From positions 1 to 31,501 of IMG/VR virus record IMGVR_UViG_3300010885_010253: a stretch of 31,501 nt of DNA. One strand, written 5' to 3'. Positions within the stretch are counted from its first letter, which is position 1; every line of letters starts with the position of its first letter. The position numbers were made by a program, and so were the translations under genes. This DNA is from a virus. Under the pieces are notes generated by a model. That model saw nothing but the letters and a program-made list of their open reading frames with translations, searched no databases and had not been told where the DNA came from. Below are positions 4,092-13,681 of this stretch, piece after piece.

Positions 4092-5960
4092 ATGGGACGC
4101 AAGCCAGGGGTACAATCAGTACCTAAAGAGGAAGCCCAGGCTAAAGTACTAGCCCTACTGGAACAGGGTGCTACCATCACAGCCGCTATGGCCGCCGTGG
4201 GTAGACAAGATACAGCCTTCCGTCAATGGGTCATGGTGGACGAATCCTTTAAAGAAAAGTCTGATAAAGCCCGCCTTGCGGGTAAAGGTATCAAGGCAGA
4301 CCTGTCAGAACTCAAGGATATATCCTACCCCGACTTTTCCCAGCAGTTCTTGGACACTACCCTCTTTGACCATCAACTTAACTGGCTAGACCTAATTGAA
4401 GGTCGTGAGCCACGATGGCAACCTGCAGGTATGACTTTCGAGCCAGGAGACCCAAAGCGTGTCCTGATTAACGTGCCACCCGAGCACGCCAAGTCAACCA
4501 CCATTACAACCAACTATGCGTTGTATACAATTGTAACCAACCCTAATGCGCGAGTTATTATCGTGTCCAAGACTCAGGGTATGGCTAGAAAATTTTTAGG
4601 TGCGATTAAGACACGTCTTAGCCACCCAGCATATATGAAACTCCAGACGGCCTTTGGCCCAAATGGAGGCTACAAGGCAGATGCTACCCAATGGTCTGCT
4701 GACATGATATATTTAGGAACGGGACGAGATTCTGGCGAGAAAGACCCCACAGTGCAAGCACTTGGATTTGGTTCCCAGATTTATGGCGCACGCGCCGACC
4801 TGATTATCCTAGACGACGTTGTGATGAACTCAAATGCCCATGAATGGGAGAAGCAAATTGAATGGCTTCAAAAAGAAGTTATCACACGTCTGGGACGGCA
4901 CGGAAAATTACTGATAGTAGGAACCCGTGTCGCTCCCGTAGATTTGTATAAAATGATACGTGATGGCGCACAATGGACTGGTGGCAAGACTCCCTTTACC
5001 TACTGTGCAATGCCTGCCGTTCTGCAGTTTGATGAGAACCCCCAGAACTGGAAAACGTTGTGGCCTAAGACCAACATCCAGGAGAACGATTTAGATGAGC
5101 AATTTGAAGATGGGCTTTACCCCAAGTGGGATGGACCCTCGCTATTTAAGCGTCGCTCTGAGGTCGCTCCGTCAGTATGGGCTATGGTCTACCAACAAGA
5201 AGACGTCCAACAAGACTCTATCTTTCCGCCAACAGCAGTTGCAGGATGTGTCAACGGTATGCGAAAGCGTGGACCGCTTAAACCTGGTACTCCAGGGCAC
5301 CCGTCCAGAGCAGGCTCGACCTACACAGTAATTGGTTTTGACCCTGCAGTATCTGGTCGCTCTGCTTTTGTAGCAGTGACCTACAACCGCGACGATGGTC
5401 AGATATATGTACTGGACTGCGTGAACATGGCAGACCCAACACCTCAGAAAGAGAACGCTCTTATTCGTGAGTGGGTTGAGAAGTACCATCCTCAAGAGTT
5501 CCGTGTGGAAATTAACGCACACCAAAAGTACTATGCTATGGATACGGACTTACGTAACTACCTAGCAACCTATGGTTGTCAATTGAACTCACACTTTACA
5601 GGCAAGAACAAGTGGGACACATCTTTCGGTGTAGCATCTATGGCTAGCCTTTTCGGTAGCATTAGCAATGAACGCTACCAGAACAACGGTATTATTGAAC
5701 TACCAAGTAATGAAGGCTCAGAAGGACTTAAGTCTTTGGTGCAGCAACTAATTACTTGGAAGCCAGATACTAAGAACCCAACTGACTGTGTGATGGCTCT
5801 ATGGTTTGCCATCATCCGTGTACGTGAACTAATGCAACAGTCTTCTGCGGTTGGACAATACCAAACTAATCGCTGGGCTACCAGAAGTCAGAAGCAACAA
5901 CGCATGTCATTGAACTTAGACGAAGCATTCGCTGAGCAATGGCAAGAAACTTATAGTTAG
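4092..5960 (+). CDS. terL: Terminase large subunit with N-terminal HTH extension
   Basis: Packaging motor, 622 residues. ATPase motifs: Walker A-like NVPPEHAKSTT (127-137), Walker B DLIILDDV (236-243), coupling motif LLIVGTR (273-279). The RNase H-fold nuclease half shows GFDPA (Asp417), VEIN (Glu473) and TDCVMALW (Asp565) as the likely metal-binding triad. Residues about 12-60 look like a helix-turn-helix of small-terminase type (ALLEQGATITAAMAAVGR). No separate small terminase is seen in the window, so recognition may be built in. Strong AGGAG ribosome site seven bases before the ATG. First gene of the late operon; the portal follows after seven bases. Family role: cut concatemers and pump DNA into the prohead. 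Confidence 0.95.
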   Translation: MGRKPGVQSVPKEEAQAKVLALLEQGATITAAMAAVGRQDTAFRQWVMVDESFKEKSDKARLAGKGIKADLSELKDISYPDFSQQFLDTTLFDHQLNWLDLIEGREPRWQPAGMTFEPGDPKRVLINVPPEHAKSTTITTNYALYTIVTNPNARVIIVSKTQGMARKFLGAIKTRLSHPAYMKLQTAFGPNGGYKADATQWSADMIYLGTGRDSGEKDPTVQALGFGSQIYGARADLIILDDVVMNSNAHEWEKQIEWLQKEVITRLGRHGKLLIVGTRVAPVDLYKMIRDGAQWTGGKTPFTYCAMPAVLQFDENPQNWKTLWPKTNIQENDLDEQFEDGLYPKWDGPSLFKRRSEVAPSVWAMVYQQEDVQQDSIFPPTAVAGCVNGMRKRGPLKPGTPGHPSRAGSTYTVIGFDPAVSGRSAFVAVTYNRDDGQIYVLDCVNMADPTPQKENALIREWVEKYHPQEFRVEINAHQKYYAMDTDLRNYLATYGCQLNSHFTGKNKWDTSFGVASMASLFGSISNERYQNNGIIELPSNEGSEGLKSLVQQLITWKPDTKNPTDCVMALWFAIIRVRELMQQSSAVGQYQTNRWATRSQKQQRMSLNLDEAFAEQWQETYS

Positions 5961-5967
5961 GACAATA

Positions 5968-7758
5968 ATGGCATTATCGATAGAACAAGTTGCAGCGCGG
6001 GTCGAGAACCTTCGCTTCCGCAACGCTGAACGTGACGGTCGTAACCTTGACGTTCTTGCAGTTCGTAAGGGTCATATTGCATCTGTCTACCCTGACTTCT
6101 TTCCAGACGGAGTAGACGCTAACGTAGTTGCCAACTTTATCGACATTGTCGCACGCGACTTGTCAGAAGTTATGGCTCCGCTTCCTGCGGTTAACTGCTC
6201 AGCGGCTAACTCTGTTTCAGATAAAGCACGTGGCTTCGCTGACAAGCGCACACGTATTGCATCAAACTACTTTTCACATGCAGACCTTGCTGTACAGATG
6301 TACCAAGGTGCTGACTGGTATCTAACCTACGGTTTCCTCCCATTCTTTATTGAATTGGATGAGGAAGCAAAGTTGCCGCGCATCCGCCTAGAAAACCCAC
6401 TGGGTGCTTACCCAGAATTTGACCGCTACGGACGCTGCATTGCCTTTGCAAAACGCTACATGACTTCTTTGGCAGAGTTAGTTTCATTATTCCCAGAGTA
6501 CGAATACTCCTTGTTAGGTGGCTTTGGCTACAAGCAGGATTTAAATACTCAAGTTGAAATGATTCGTTACTACGACAAAGACCAATCAATCATCTACATC
6601 CCTACAAAGAATAATCTAGTCCTTTCACAGGCTAGTAATCCATTGGGCAAGATGATGGTTGTAGTAGCCCGTAAGCCATCTATTGATGATGAACTTCGTG
6701 GACAGTTTGACGACATCCTTGGTATTCAATTACTGCGTAACCGCTTTGCGTTACTTGCAATGGAAGCAGCAGAGAAGTCAGTACAGGCACCTATCGTACT
6801 TCCACAGGATGTACAGGAGTTGCAACTTGGTGGAGATGCGGTTATCCGTACTTCTAACCCAGCAGGTGTACGTCGTGTAGAACTTAACATCCCAGCAGGC
6901 GCATTTACAGAACAGAACTTGCTCAACGCAGAACTACGTGTGGGTGCTCGTTATCCTGAATCACGTACTGGCAATATCAACGCATCAGTTGTTACAGGAC
7001 AAGGCGTACAGGCTCTTATGGGAGCCTTTGATACACAGGTTAAATCTGCGCAAGCAATTTTTGCATCTGCACTACGCGATGTTATTAGCGTATGCTTTGA
7101 AGTAGATGAAAGAATCTTCCCATCAGAAAAGACAATTCGTGGTGTAGATTCAGGTTCACCTTATGAGATTACATACTCACCTAAGAAAGATATTAAGGCC
7201 GACTACTCAGCCGATGTCCGTTATGGAATGCTTGCTGGTCTTAACCCAGCACAGGGACTTATCTTTATGCTACAAGCACTTGGTGGTGGATTAATCTCCA
7301 AGGATATGGCAATGCGTGAACTTCCATTCACAGTTAACGTATCTCAAGAACTAGAAAAAATTGAAATTGAAAAGATGCGCGATGCGCTTCTTGGTTCTCT
7401 TACTGCATACACACAAGCAATTCCACAAATGGCTACAAGTGGTGGAGACCCAAGTGTTATCGTTAGAAAGATTGCCGATGTTATCAAGGCACGCCAAAAG
7501 GGACAGGCACTTGAAGATGCAATTGAATCGACCTTTGCTCCAGAGCAACAAGTTCCTCCTGCTGGGGTTCCATCGGTTGAGCAACCGTCCCCTGTTCCCC
7601 CTGGTTCTCCAGTAGGAGGCTCTCCAGAAGGCGCACCTGCGCCAGAAGGAATGCCACAAGGAGCACCTGCAGCACCACCAAGTATCCAAAGTTTACTCTC
7701 TGGCCTATCTGGCGGAGGAACACCAACAGCATCAGTAAGAACAGTAACGCGTAGATAG
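5968..7758 (+). CDS. Portal protein
   Basis: A 596-residue protein directly after the terminase, the normal place for a portal. It has the usual mixed alpha/beta portal make-up: an N-terminal helical stretch, a middle clip/wing region with ADWYLTYGFLPFFIELDEEA and LENPLGAYPEFDRYGR, and a long helical C-terminal part. A Pro/Gly-rich tail (about 525-580) ends in basic residues (VRTVTRR). It should form the dodecameric ring through which DNA enters and leaves and to which the adaptor and giant ejection protein attach. The identification rests on position, size and general resemblance to podovirus-like portals. Confidence 0.85.
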   Translation: MALSIEQVAARVENLRFRNAERDGRNLDVLAVRKGHIASVYPDFFPDGVDANVVANFIDIVARDLSEVMAPLPAVNCSAANSVSDKARGFADKRTRIASNYFSHADLAVQMYQGADWYLTYGFLPFFIELDEEAKLPRIRLENPLGAYPEFDRYGRCIAFAKRYMTSLAELVSLFPEYEYSLLGGFGYKQDLNTQVEMIRYYDKDQSIIYIPTKNNLVLSQASNPLGKMMVVVARKPSIDDELRGQFDDILGIQLLRNRFALLAMEAAEKSVQAPIVLPQDVQELQLGGDAVIRTSNPAGVRRVELNIPAGAFTEQNLLNAELRVGARYPESRTGNINASVVTGQGVQALMGAFDTQVKSAQAIFASALRDVISVCFEVDERIFPSEKTIRGVDSGSPYEITYSPKKDIKADYSADVRYGMLAGLNPAQGLIFMLQALGGGLISKDMAMRELPFTVNVSQELEKIEIEKMRDALLGSLTAYTQAIPQMATSGGDPSVIVRKIADVIKARQKGQALEDAIESTFAPEQQVPPAGVPSVEQPSPVPPGSPVGGSPEGAPAPEGMPQGAPAAPPSIQSLLSGLSGGGTPTASVRTVTRR

Positions 7759-7773
7759 CGAAAGTAGGGGACA

Positions 7774-8319
7774 ATGACAACAATAATTGGCGTGCAATTA
7801 GAGCACGGATGCATAGTTGTCAGCGATAGTAGAATCGCAGCAAGTGGTAAAGTATATACCCACCCTGATATGGTAAAAGCCGTACAGCGTGGTAATTATG
7901 TTATTGCAGGTGCTGGTGACTATCGTGCTTTGCAGATTGTATTACATGGATGGACACCTCCAGCACTTACAATTAAAGCAAAAGAAAATCTTTATGAGTT
8001 TATGATTAACAAAGTAGTGCCAATGTTAAAGACAACACTTACTACTGCTGGTATAGAACTCAATAAATCATCAGATGACTCAAGTAATAAGTTTGAGTTA
8101 AGTCTTTTGATAGCAGTTAATGGGACTATTTTTGAAATTGATTCTGACTTTGCAGTAGGAATGAATAGCACAGGATTTTATGGCATCGGCTCAGGTGGTG
8201 ACTACGCAGTAGGAGCACTACATGCTGGAGCAAGTACATTAGATGCAATGCGAATTGCAGCAATTAATAATAACGAGACGGCTCCGCCGTTTCATATTCT
8301 TGAACAAGAAACTAAGTAG
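7774..8319 (+). CDS. Proteasome/HslV-like Ntn hydrolase, candidate head-maturation protease
   Basis: A 181-residue protein starting MTTIIGVQLEHG. After Met removal Thr1 is the predicted nucleophile. Asp17 lies in VVSDSR, exactly where proteasome beta subunits and HslV have it, and Lys34 is within one residue of the usual Lys33. AGAGDYRAL and YGIGSGGDYAVGAL match the family's later motifs, the second carrying the conserved Ser-Gly-Gly. There is no propeptide. Its place between portal and head genes, and the lack of any other recognisable prohead protease in the window, suggest it trims scaffold or internal virion proteins. Alternatively it could be a non-structural protease or act on host proteins. 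No HslU-like or proteasomal ATPase is seen. Confidence 0.82.
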   Translation: MTTIIGVQLEHGCIVVSDSRIAASGKVYTHPDMVKAVQRGNYVIAGAGDYRALQIVLHGWTPPALTIKAKENLYEFMINKVVPMLKTTLTTAGIELNKSSDDSSNKFELSLLIAVNGTIFEIDSDFAVGMNSTGFYGIGSGGDYAVGALHAGASTLDAMRIAAINNNETAPPFHILEQETK

Positions 8320-8327
8320 GAGGAATA

Positions 8328-8807
8328 ATGGTCAGTGGAGGAATGCGCCCAAATGCGCCACAAAACAATCCTGCCAATATCAACCCACTTGGTGGCAACG
8401 GTCAGAGCGGTAAAGGGACACAGGCTGCTAAGTACATTCCTGGCATGAAAAGCCTAGGCTCAACAGGAGTTGCAACTATGGCACAGCAAGAAGGTGCGCC
8501 ATTGGCTGGCTCAACACCTACACCAAAGGCTGCACCGCCAAGAGTAGCGTCAGCCATGCCTATGGCAGAAGTGCGTCCTTTGAGCGCACCATCAGACTTC
8601 CCAGATGAAAACATCACAACAGGTGCAGCAATTGGCGATACGCCAGGGCCAGAATCACTTATGATGCCTCAGCAAGAGCCAGTTGTCAACGACCCTGATT
8701 TAAATTTAGTACGTGAATATTTTCCAGTCATAGAATTATGGGCATCTCAAGTAGACACCTCACAGGGTACTAAGGATTATGTAAATTACCTTAGGACCAT
8801 TCTATGA
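8328..8807 (+). CDS. Low-complexity protein with conserved-looking C-terminus, 159 aa
   Basis: Family not recognised. The first two thirds are rich in Pro, Ala, Gly, Asn and Met with little predicted structure. The last 35 residues (DPDLNLVREYFPVIELWASQ onward) look folded and helical. An excellent AGGAGG lies five bases before the ATG, and the stop overlaps the next start (ATGA), so translation is coupled to the giant protein. Its place after the protease and before the ejection protein suggests a minor head or scaffold-like component and a possible protease substrate. Confidence 0.7.
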   Translation: MVSGGMRPNAPQNNPANINPLGGNGQSGKGTQAAKYIPGMKSLGSTGVATMAQQEGAPLAGSTPTPKAAPPRVASAMPMAEVRPLSAPSDFPDENITTGAAIGDTPGPESLMMPQQEPVVNDPDLNLVREYFPVIELWASQVDTSQGTKDYVNYLRTIL

Positions 8808-11800
8808 GTTTATGGGATTACATTGGTAATATCCAGAAGGACATGGGAAACAACATCAAGACAGATGCTGTCCCAGCAAAAAATGGCCGCGTTCCTTTTG
8901 GTGTAAGCCTAGACACTGCAAAAGCAGTTCCAGCAAAGACTGGTAATACTGTTGTGCAAGCACGTTTTGCTCCAACTCGTAAGATTGCAAACGAAGATGT
9001 TGAAAAAGCACGTGTTGCCGCAATTAAAAGTGTCACTTGGGCTACAGAAATGGCTTTAAAGTACACTCCACTTGCAGTGATTCCTAAAATTGACGAAGCA
9101 ACTAAGGGTGGACTATCAAAAGCACTAATGGCTGGTGCAAAGAATGTGCGTTCTAACTATGCACTTATTCGCGCAGCAGGAGATGACGACGCAGCAAAGG
9201 GAATGCTTTCAGGACTTAACTTAATTGTTGGTGGATTAGGTGGAGCAATTACTGGTGCAGCATTAGGAGCACCAGCAGCAGGTGTAGGTGCCATTCCTGG
9301 AGCAATTGCTGGATTTGTAACTGGCGTTGCTGTTGCTGGAGCAGGGACACGTTCTATTGCTAAGAATGAAACTTTTGGCAAAGAATTAAAGCAAAAAGCA
9401 ATCTACGCTGAATCTGCAGTTGGACAAGAACATTATAACTTTGGTAGAGATGTAACGAATCAACTAGCGCGTATTAAGGGATTTAAAACACTTGGCGATA
9501 CTAATATGGGTATTGGCGCAGTTACATCAGGCCTACTTAATTTTGGTTTTGAAGTTGGGTTTGACCCACTCTTAAAAGGAACCAGCGTCGGTGGCAAGGC
9601 CGTAAAAGGCGCACTTGTTGGTGGAGTAACACCAAAAAGTCAAGGTTTAGTTGCTGATGCAATCGGTCGAGCAACTGGTCTTCGCTCTCTTGAATTAGCA
9701 GATAAACTTGATATTGACATTGATACTATCAAGAAGACCGCTGCTGGTGAAACAACAATTTACACTCCTTTATTTGAATTTTTAAAGAACAACGATTCTG
9801 CTACAATTCGCAATCACCCAACACTAAAGAACAATGATATGGGAGATGTTGCAGCATCAGTACTCGCTGGCAAATCAAATGAAGAAATTGGATTAATTTT
9901 ACGTATTGGTCGCGGTGACAAGAGCGCAATTGATGAACTTGAAGCCAATCTTAACTATGCAGATACTTATGCTGAGTTAAATCGCTACGAATCAGGCATT
10001 ACTGCTCTTGAAGAAGATGGAATGATATGGTTCCGTCATAACAATGAATTAATGATGGTTGGCAAGAAGTACCAAGATGGTTCAGAACTTATAAAGGCAG
10101 AACTCGAAGTACTTCGTAAGAAAAAAGACTTCGTTGAAAGAGCCATCAGCCTTGATTCTTGGTTGCAGACAGATAGAACTGTCTCCCAATTTGCATGGGT
10201 CGAGCGCATGCGTGCTGATAAGGCTGTACGTGGCGCTGCTACAAAAATATCTGGTAAAAAATACAATAATGAACTAATTGATGGCATCCGCCAGGAAACA
10301 GAATTTGGTGATATTATCACATCTGTTTATAAGAACAATCTATTTTCTACACCAATTAGTTTTGTAAGTCGTCTTATTGATGATGCTCCACATGCTACGG
10401 TTAACTTTAATGAAGGAGTTCAATCTGTTACTCGCGTACGCACAAGTTTGCGCGATGCAGTAACTCGTAATATAATTGACGTAAAACAAGCATCACAGAT
10501 TCTTAATGACTTTATCTCTGCACCAAATGAAGGTGTAAAGAATGATATTATTGAAAAATATGCAGAAACAGTAATTCGTAATGCTGCTATTAACTATGGA
10601 CATCACGAAGATATTGCAGAACTTGCAATTAATACTTATATCAAGAACCATCGCCTAACTAAAAAAGAAGCAATGCAGGCGAAGGAACAAAATCGTGCAT
10701 ATATGGTCGGTAAAGATGGCAATGCTATGGTTGACCCACAGTTAATTACACAACTTGCTAATGGTGCATATCTTCCAGATATTGAAATTATTGATAAATC
10801 GTTTAAAGAGTTTGGGACACGTCCTGGTTCTATCACTAAGGCTGGGCGTTCAACTCTATATGGTATAAAGACAGCACTTGATGAACTACAGGCTATCTGG
10901 CGTGGTGGAACATTAGCACGTGGTGGTTTTACAGCCAATATTCTTCGTGATGCTAATTTCCGTGCATGGGCAGATACTTCAATGTTCTCCCTGTACTCAC
11001 AGTTAGGTACAAGCACTCTAGATTCTGTTACTAATGGACTTAACACAGTTAAGAAGATTTCTTCTTGGGAGAAAGACATCATTAGTCCTAAGCGCAATAT
11101 GCGAAACATTCGCGAGGCTATTGATGAGAATGATAAAGTTTTAAAGAAATTAGAAGGAAGACTAGAGCAAGAAGGTTTCTACAAGAAGCCTAAGAAGGGT
11201 GCAAAACCCGTAGAGGTTACACCAACACTTCAACGTGTTATTGAATCTCGAGACGCAATTGCAGCCACACTAGCAGAACTTCGTCGCCAAGAGAAGGCTA
11301 TTGTTGACAATATCCCAACTCAAGTAATTAAGAAGGACAAGATTAGTGTATCTGGTTGGGAATTCCCAGCAGCACGCTCTGGTCAACTTGGTGAGATTAG
11401 TCGCCAGAAATTAAACGGTAAAGAAGAGATTCGTGGTGCGCTGGCATCTGTTCGTGAACTAGAAATGGAATCTGTACGCCGTGGAAGTTATGGCGGTAAG
11501 GTTTACCATGCTGTAGATAACGAAGCAGAACATCTTGTAGCATGGACTGATATGCTCAATAACCACTTGCGCAATGACCCTCTTGCGGTTGAAATCATGA
11601 AGGGCGATTTAGGTAAGCCAGAATTAATGAACTGGCTACAAGAGAATGCTCAGCGTTCTTATATTGACCGCTTTGGTCTAACCGTAGTTGAAGAGGGTAA
11701 GCCTGCACGTAGACTACGTCGCAGTGATGCAGAATACATTTATGACCGTGTTAATTTTGCCGTAAATAGCATTGCTTCAAATGAGCAAGTTCGCAAACTA

Positions 11801-13681
11801 GTCCTCAATAATCAGTTAACAGCAATCGAGTTAAAGAAACTATATCCTGTGGTCGCAGAACGCCCACCAGTATCTGGAGATGTTACAACTAACGCACTTG
11901 GTGGCGGTAACCTGGCACGTCGAGTAGTCAATCTACAAAAAGATGTAGTACAGTATCTTGCAACACAGCCAACTTCTAAACTCAACTATAACCATTACTT
12001 TGCCGCTAAATACTACGAGAAGTTAGAAACTCTAGTAATGAATGCCAACGAACGTGGCGTTATTCCTGGCGCAAAGCAGAAGGTCCAGTACGAGAAGATT
12101 GCTCGTTCCTATGCAATCAATGAGTATCGCAGTAAGATTAACGCGTTCTCAAAGGATATGAACTTTGCTGGATTAATGAACTATGTTATAGCCTTCTTCC
12201 CTGCGGTTGTAGAACAGTTCAGAGCATATGGGCGTATTATGATAGACAACCCAGAGTTGCCTATCCGCCTTGCTTATGCAGCCCAGATTCCAGAGTATAT
12301 CGCAGATACACAAGAAGATGCTTATGGTAATAGGTATATTGAATATACTATGCCATATACAGGACTAAAAGCACGCTTCGGAGTTGAATGGTTTAATCCA
12401 ATTAACCCAACTTCTGGTTCTATCCTATCTGCTGGTCCGCTAACAACAACTCTTTCTAACCTTGTTGCCAAGCAGACAGAGTTTGCTGATACTAAACTAG
12501 GTGCTTTCTTGCTACCATTTGGCGTGTCAACTAACGCTATGTCTGCTTACACTCCTAATACATGGAGAAAAGCATCTGAAATGTACAACGCCTGGAAGGG
12601 TGATGGAGAGCAGTTTAATAAAGATGTAAATATGATTTCAAAACAATACTTATTTGATTTTATTGAAGATAATGATAGACAGCCTAATCCATCTGAATTA
12701 AACCAGATACAGATTCGTGGAGAAAAAGATGCACTAGCAATGTCTGTATTAAAGTTTGTATCATCATTGACGCTGCCACAGCAGCCAAAGATGCGTACAG
12801 CAATATCGTACTATCAGGATAGATTTAGTGAAGCAATTAAACTGGACCCAATCAATGGTTCAGAAAACTTCATGAAAGATAATCCTGATTACTTTATGCT
12901 TGCTGATAAACTAACAAATAATATATCTGGAGTTAATTCAGATGAAACAGCAGTTAATTTATTAAAGCGTAATAACTTTGCAACAAGAGAAATAGTTACT
13001 AATGTTACAGACCTTACCGCATTAGGTGCAGTTTTTAACGATGATAACTATGCATTCTCTAGCGCAGCAGATGCTTATCTTCGCACACAGAAGATTCCTG
13101 GTCTAGATAGCAAGTACAAGGCTAGCGAAGCGTCGCTTCTTAATATGAAATCAACTGTTGTCAACAAAGGTTGGACCGATTGGTTTAAGTTAATTCAAGT
13201 GGTTTCAACAGAAATGAGAAAACCACCGTACAACCTTGACCCTGCACGTGGTTATGGCGCAGATGTCTTAAAGCAGTATAAAGATTCTTATATTGAACAA
13301 CAGAAGATTCAAAATCCTATGTGGTATGATATAAAAGTAAACAGCGCAGGTGGCGGAGATAAAGGCCCAATGGCTAGCGTTATCAAGGCTGTCACTATTG
13401 CTGCCAATACACCTAGTATGTGGAAAGACATATCTCAGCAACCGCGTTGGTCTGCTATTGTTGAATACATGAACTTCCGATATGAAATTAACGATGAGTT
13501 AACACGCAAAGATATCGGATACGATAGCAAGGCTGCAATTAGCGTACGCAATAAAGTCACACTCAAGGTGTGGGAACTACGTAATAAAGACGTAAAGTTC
13601 GGTCAGTTCTACGACAGATATTTTGACGGAGATGACTTTAGTTTTATATTTGATTATGAACCACCAAAGAGGAGTAAGTAA
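8804..13681 (+). CDS. Giant internal virion / DNA-ejection protein candidate, 1625 aa
   Basis: The longest gene in the window. Residues about 132-182 form a glycine-zipper-like hydrophobic segment (GLNLIVGGLGGAITGAAL and what follows) that could insert in membranes. A Lys/Glu-rich coiled coil lies near 765-845. Around 1124-1170 is a helical hydrophobic stretch beginning MNYVIAFFPAVVEQF. The rest looks mostly helical with scattered basic patches. Family knowledge: podoviruses carry very large internal proteins that are ejected ahead of the DNA and build a channel across the envelope. Size, glycine zipper and position in the structural operon fit. I searched by eye for T7/N4-like RNA polymerase motifs (DxxGR, HDS) and for lytic transglycosylase or peptidase motifs and found none convincing. 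It overlaps both neighbours. Confidence 0.75.
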   Translation: MSLWDYIGNIQKDMGNNIKTDAVPAKNGRVPFGVSLDTAKAVPAKTGNTVVQARFAPTRKIANEDVEKARVAAIKSVTWATEMALKYTPLAVIPKIDEATKGGLSKALMAGAKNVRSNYALIRAAGDDDAAKGMLSGLNLIVGGLGGAITGAALGAPAAGVGAIPGAIAGFVTGVAVAGAGTRSIAKNETFGKELKQKAIYAESAVGQEHYNFGRDVTNQLARIKGFKTLGDTNMGIGAVTSGLLNFGFEVGFDPLLKGTSVGGKAVKGALVGGVTPKSQGLVADAIGRATGLRSLELADKLDIDIDTIKKTAAGETTIYTPLFEFLKNNDSATIRNHPTLKNNDMGDVAASVLAGKSNEEIGLILRIGRGDKSAIDELEANLNYADTYAELNRYESGITALEEDGMIWFRHNNELMMVGKKYQDGSELIKAELEVLRKKKDFVERAISLDSWLQTDRTVSQFAWVERMRADKAVRGAATKISGKKYNNELIDGIRQETEFGDIITSVYKNNLFSTPISFVSRLIDDAPHATVNFNEGVQSVTRVRTSLRDAVTRNIIDVKQASQILNDFISAPNEGVKNDIIEKYAETVIRNAAINYGHHEDIAELAINTYIKNHRLTKKEAMQAKEQNRAYMVGKDGNAMVDPQLITQLANGAYLPDIEIIDKSFKEFGTRPGSITKAGRSTLYGIKTALDELQAIWRGGTLARGGFTANILRDANFRAWADTSMFSLYSQLGTSTLDSVTNGLNTVKKISSWEKDIISPKRNMRNIREAIDENDKVLKKLEGRLEQEGFYKKPKKGAKPVEVTPTLQRVIESRDAIAATLAELRRQEKAIVDNIPTQVIKKDKISVSGWEFPAARSGQLGEISRQKLNGKEEIRGALASVRELEMESVRRGSYGGKVYHAVDNEAEHLVAWTDMLNNHLRNDPLAVEIMKGDLGKPELMNWLQENAQRSYIDRFGLTVVEEGKPARRLRRSDAEYIYDRVNFAVNSIASNEQVRKLVLNNQLTAIELKKLYPVVAERPPVSGDVTTNALGGGNLARRVVNLQKDVVQYLATQPTSKLNYNHYFAAKYYEKLETLVMNANERGVIPGAKQKVQYEKIARSYAINEYRSKINAFSKDMNFAGLMNYVIAFFPAVVEQFRAYGRIMIDNPELPIRLAYAAQIPEYIADTQEDAYGNRYIEYTMPYTGLKARFGVEWFNPINPTSGSILSAGPLTTTLSNLVAKQTEFADTKLGAFLLPFGVSTNAMSAYTPNTWRKASEMYNAWKGDGEQFNKDVNMISKQYLFDFIEDNDRQPNPSELNQIQIRGEKDALAMSVLKFVSSLTLPQQPKMRTAISYYQDRFSEAIKLDPINGSENFMKDNPDYFMLADKLTNNISGVNSDETAVNLLKRNNFATREIVTNVTDLTALGAVFNDDNYAFSSAADAYLRTQKIPGLDSKYKASEASLLNMKSTVVNKGWTDWFKLIQVVSTEMRKPPYNLDPARGYGADVLKQYKDSYIEQQKIQNPMWYDIKVNSAGGGDKGPMASVIKAVTIAANTPSMWKDISQQPRWSAIVEYMNFRYEINDELTRKDIGYDSKAAISVRNKVTLKVWELRNKDVKFGQFYDRYFDGDDFSFIFDYEPPKRSK

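Noticed and set aside
7344-7814. Antisense open frames opposite the portal C-terminus
   Set aside because: They mirror the Pro/Gly-rich tail, have no ribosome site and overlap a clear gene.
8804-13681. N4-like virion RNA polymerase
   Set aside because: Size and the hairpin cluster made it tempting, but I could not find DxxGR, the motif B Lys/Tyr or HDS motifs by eye.
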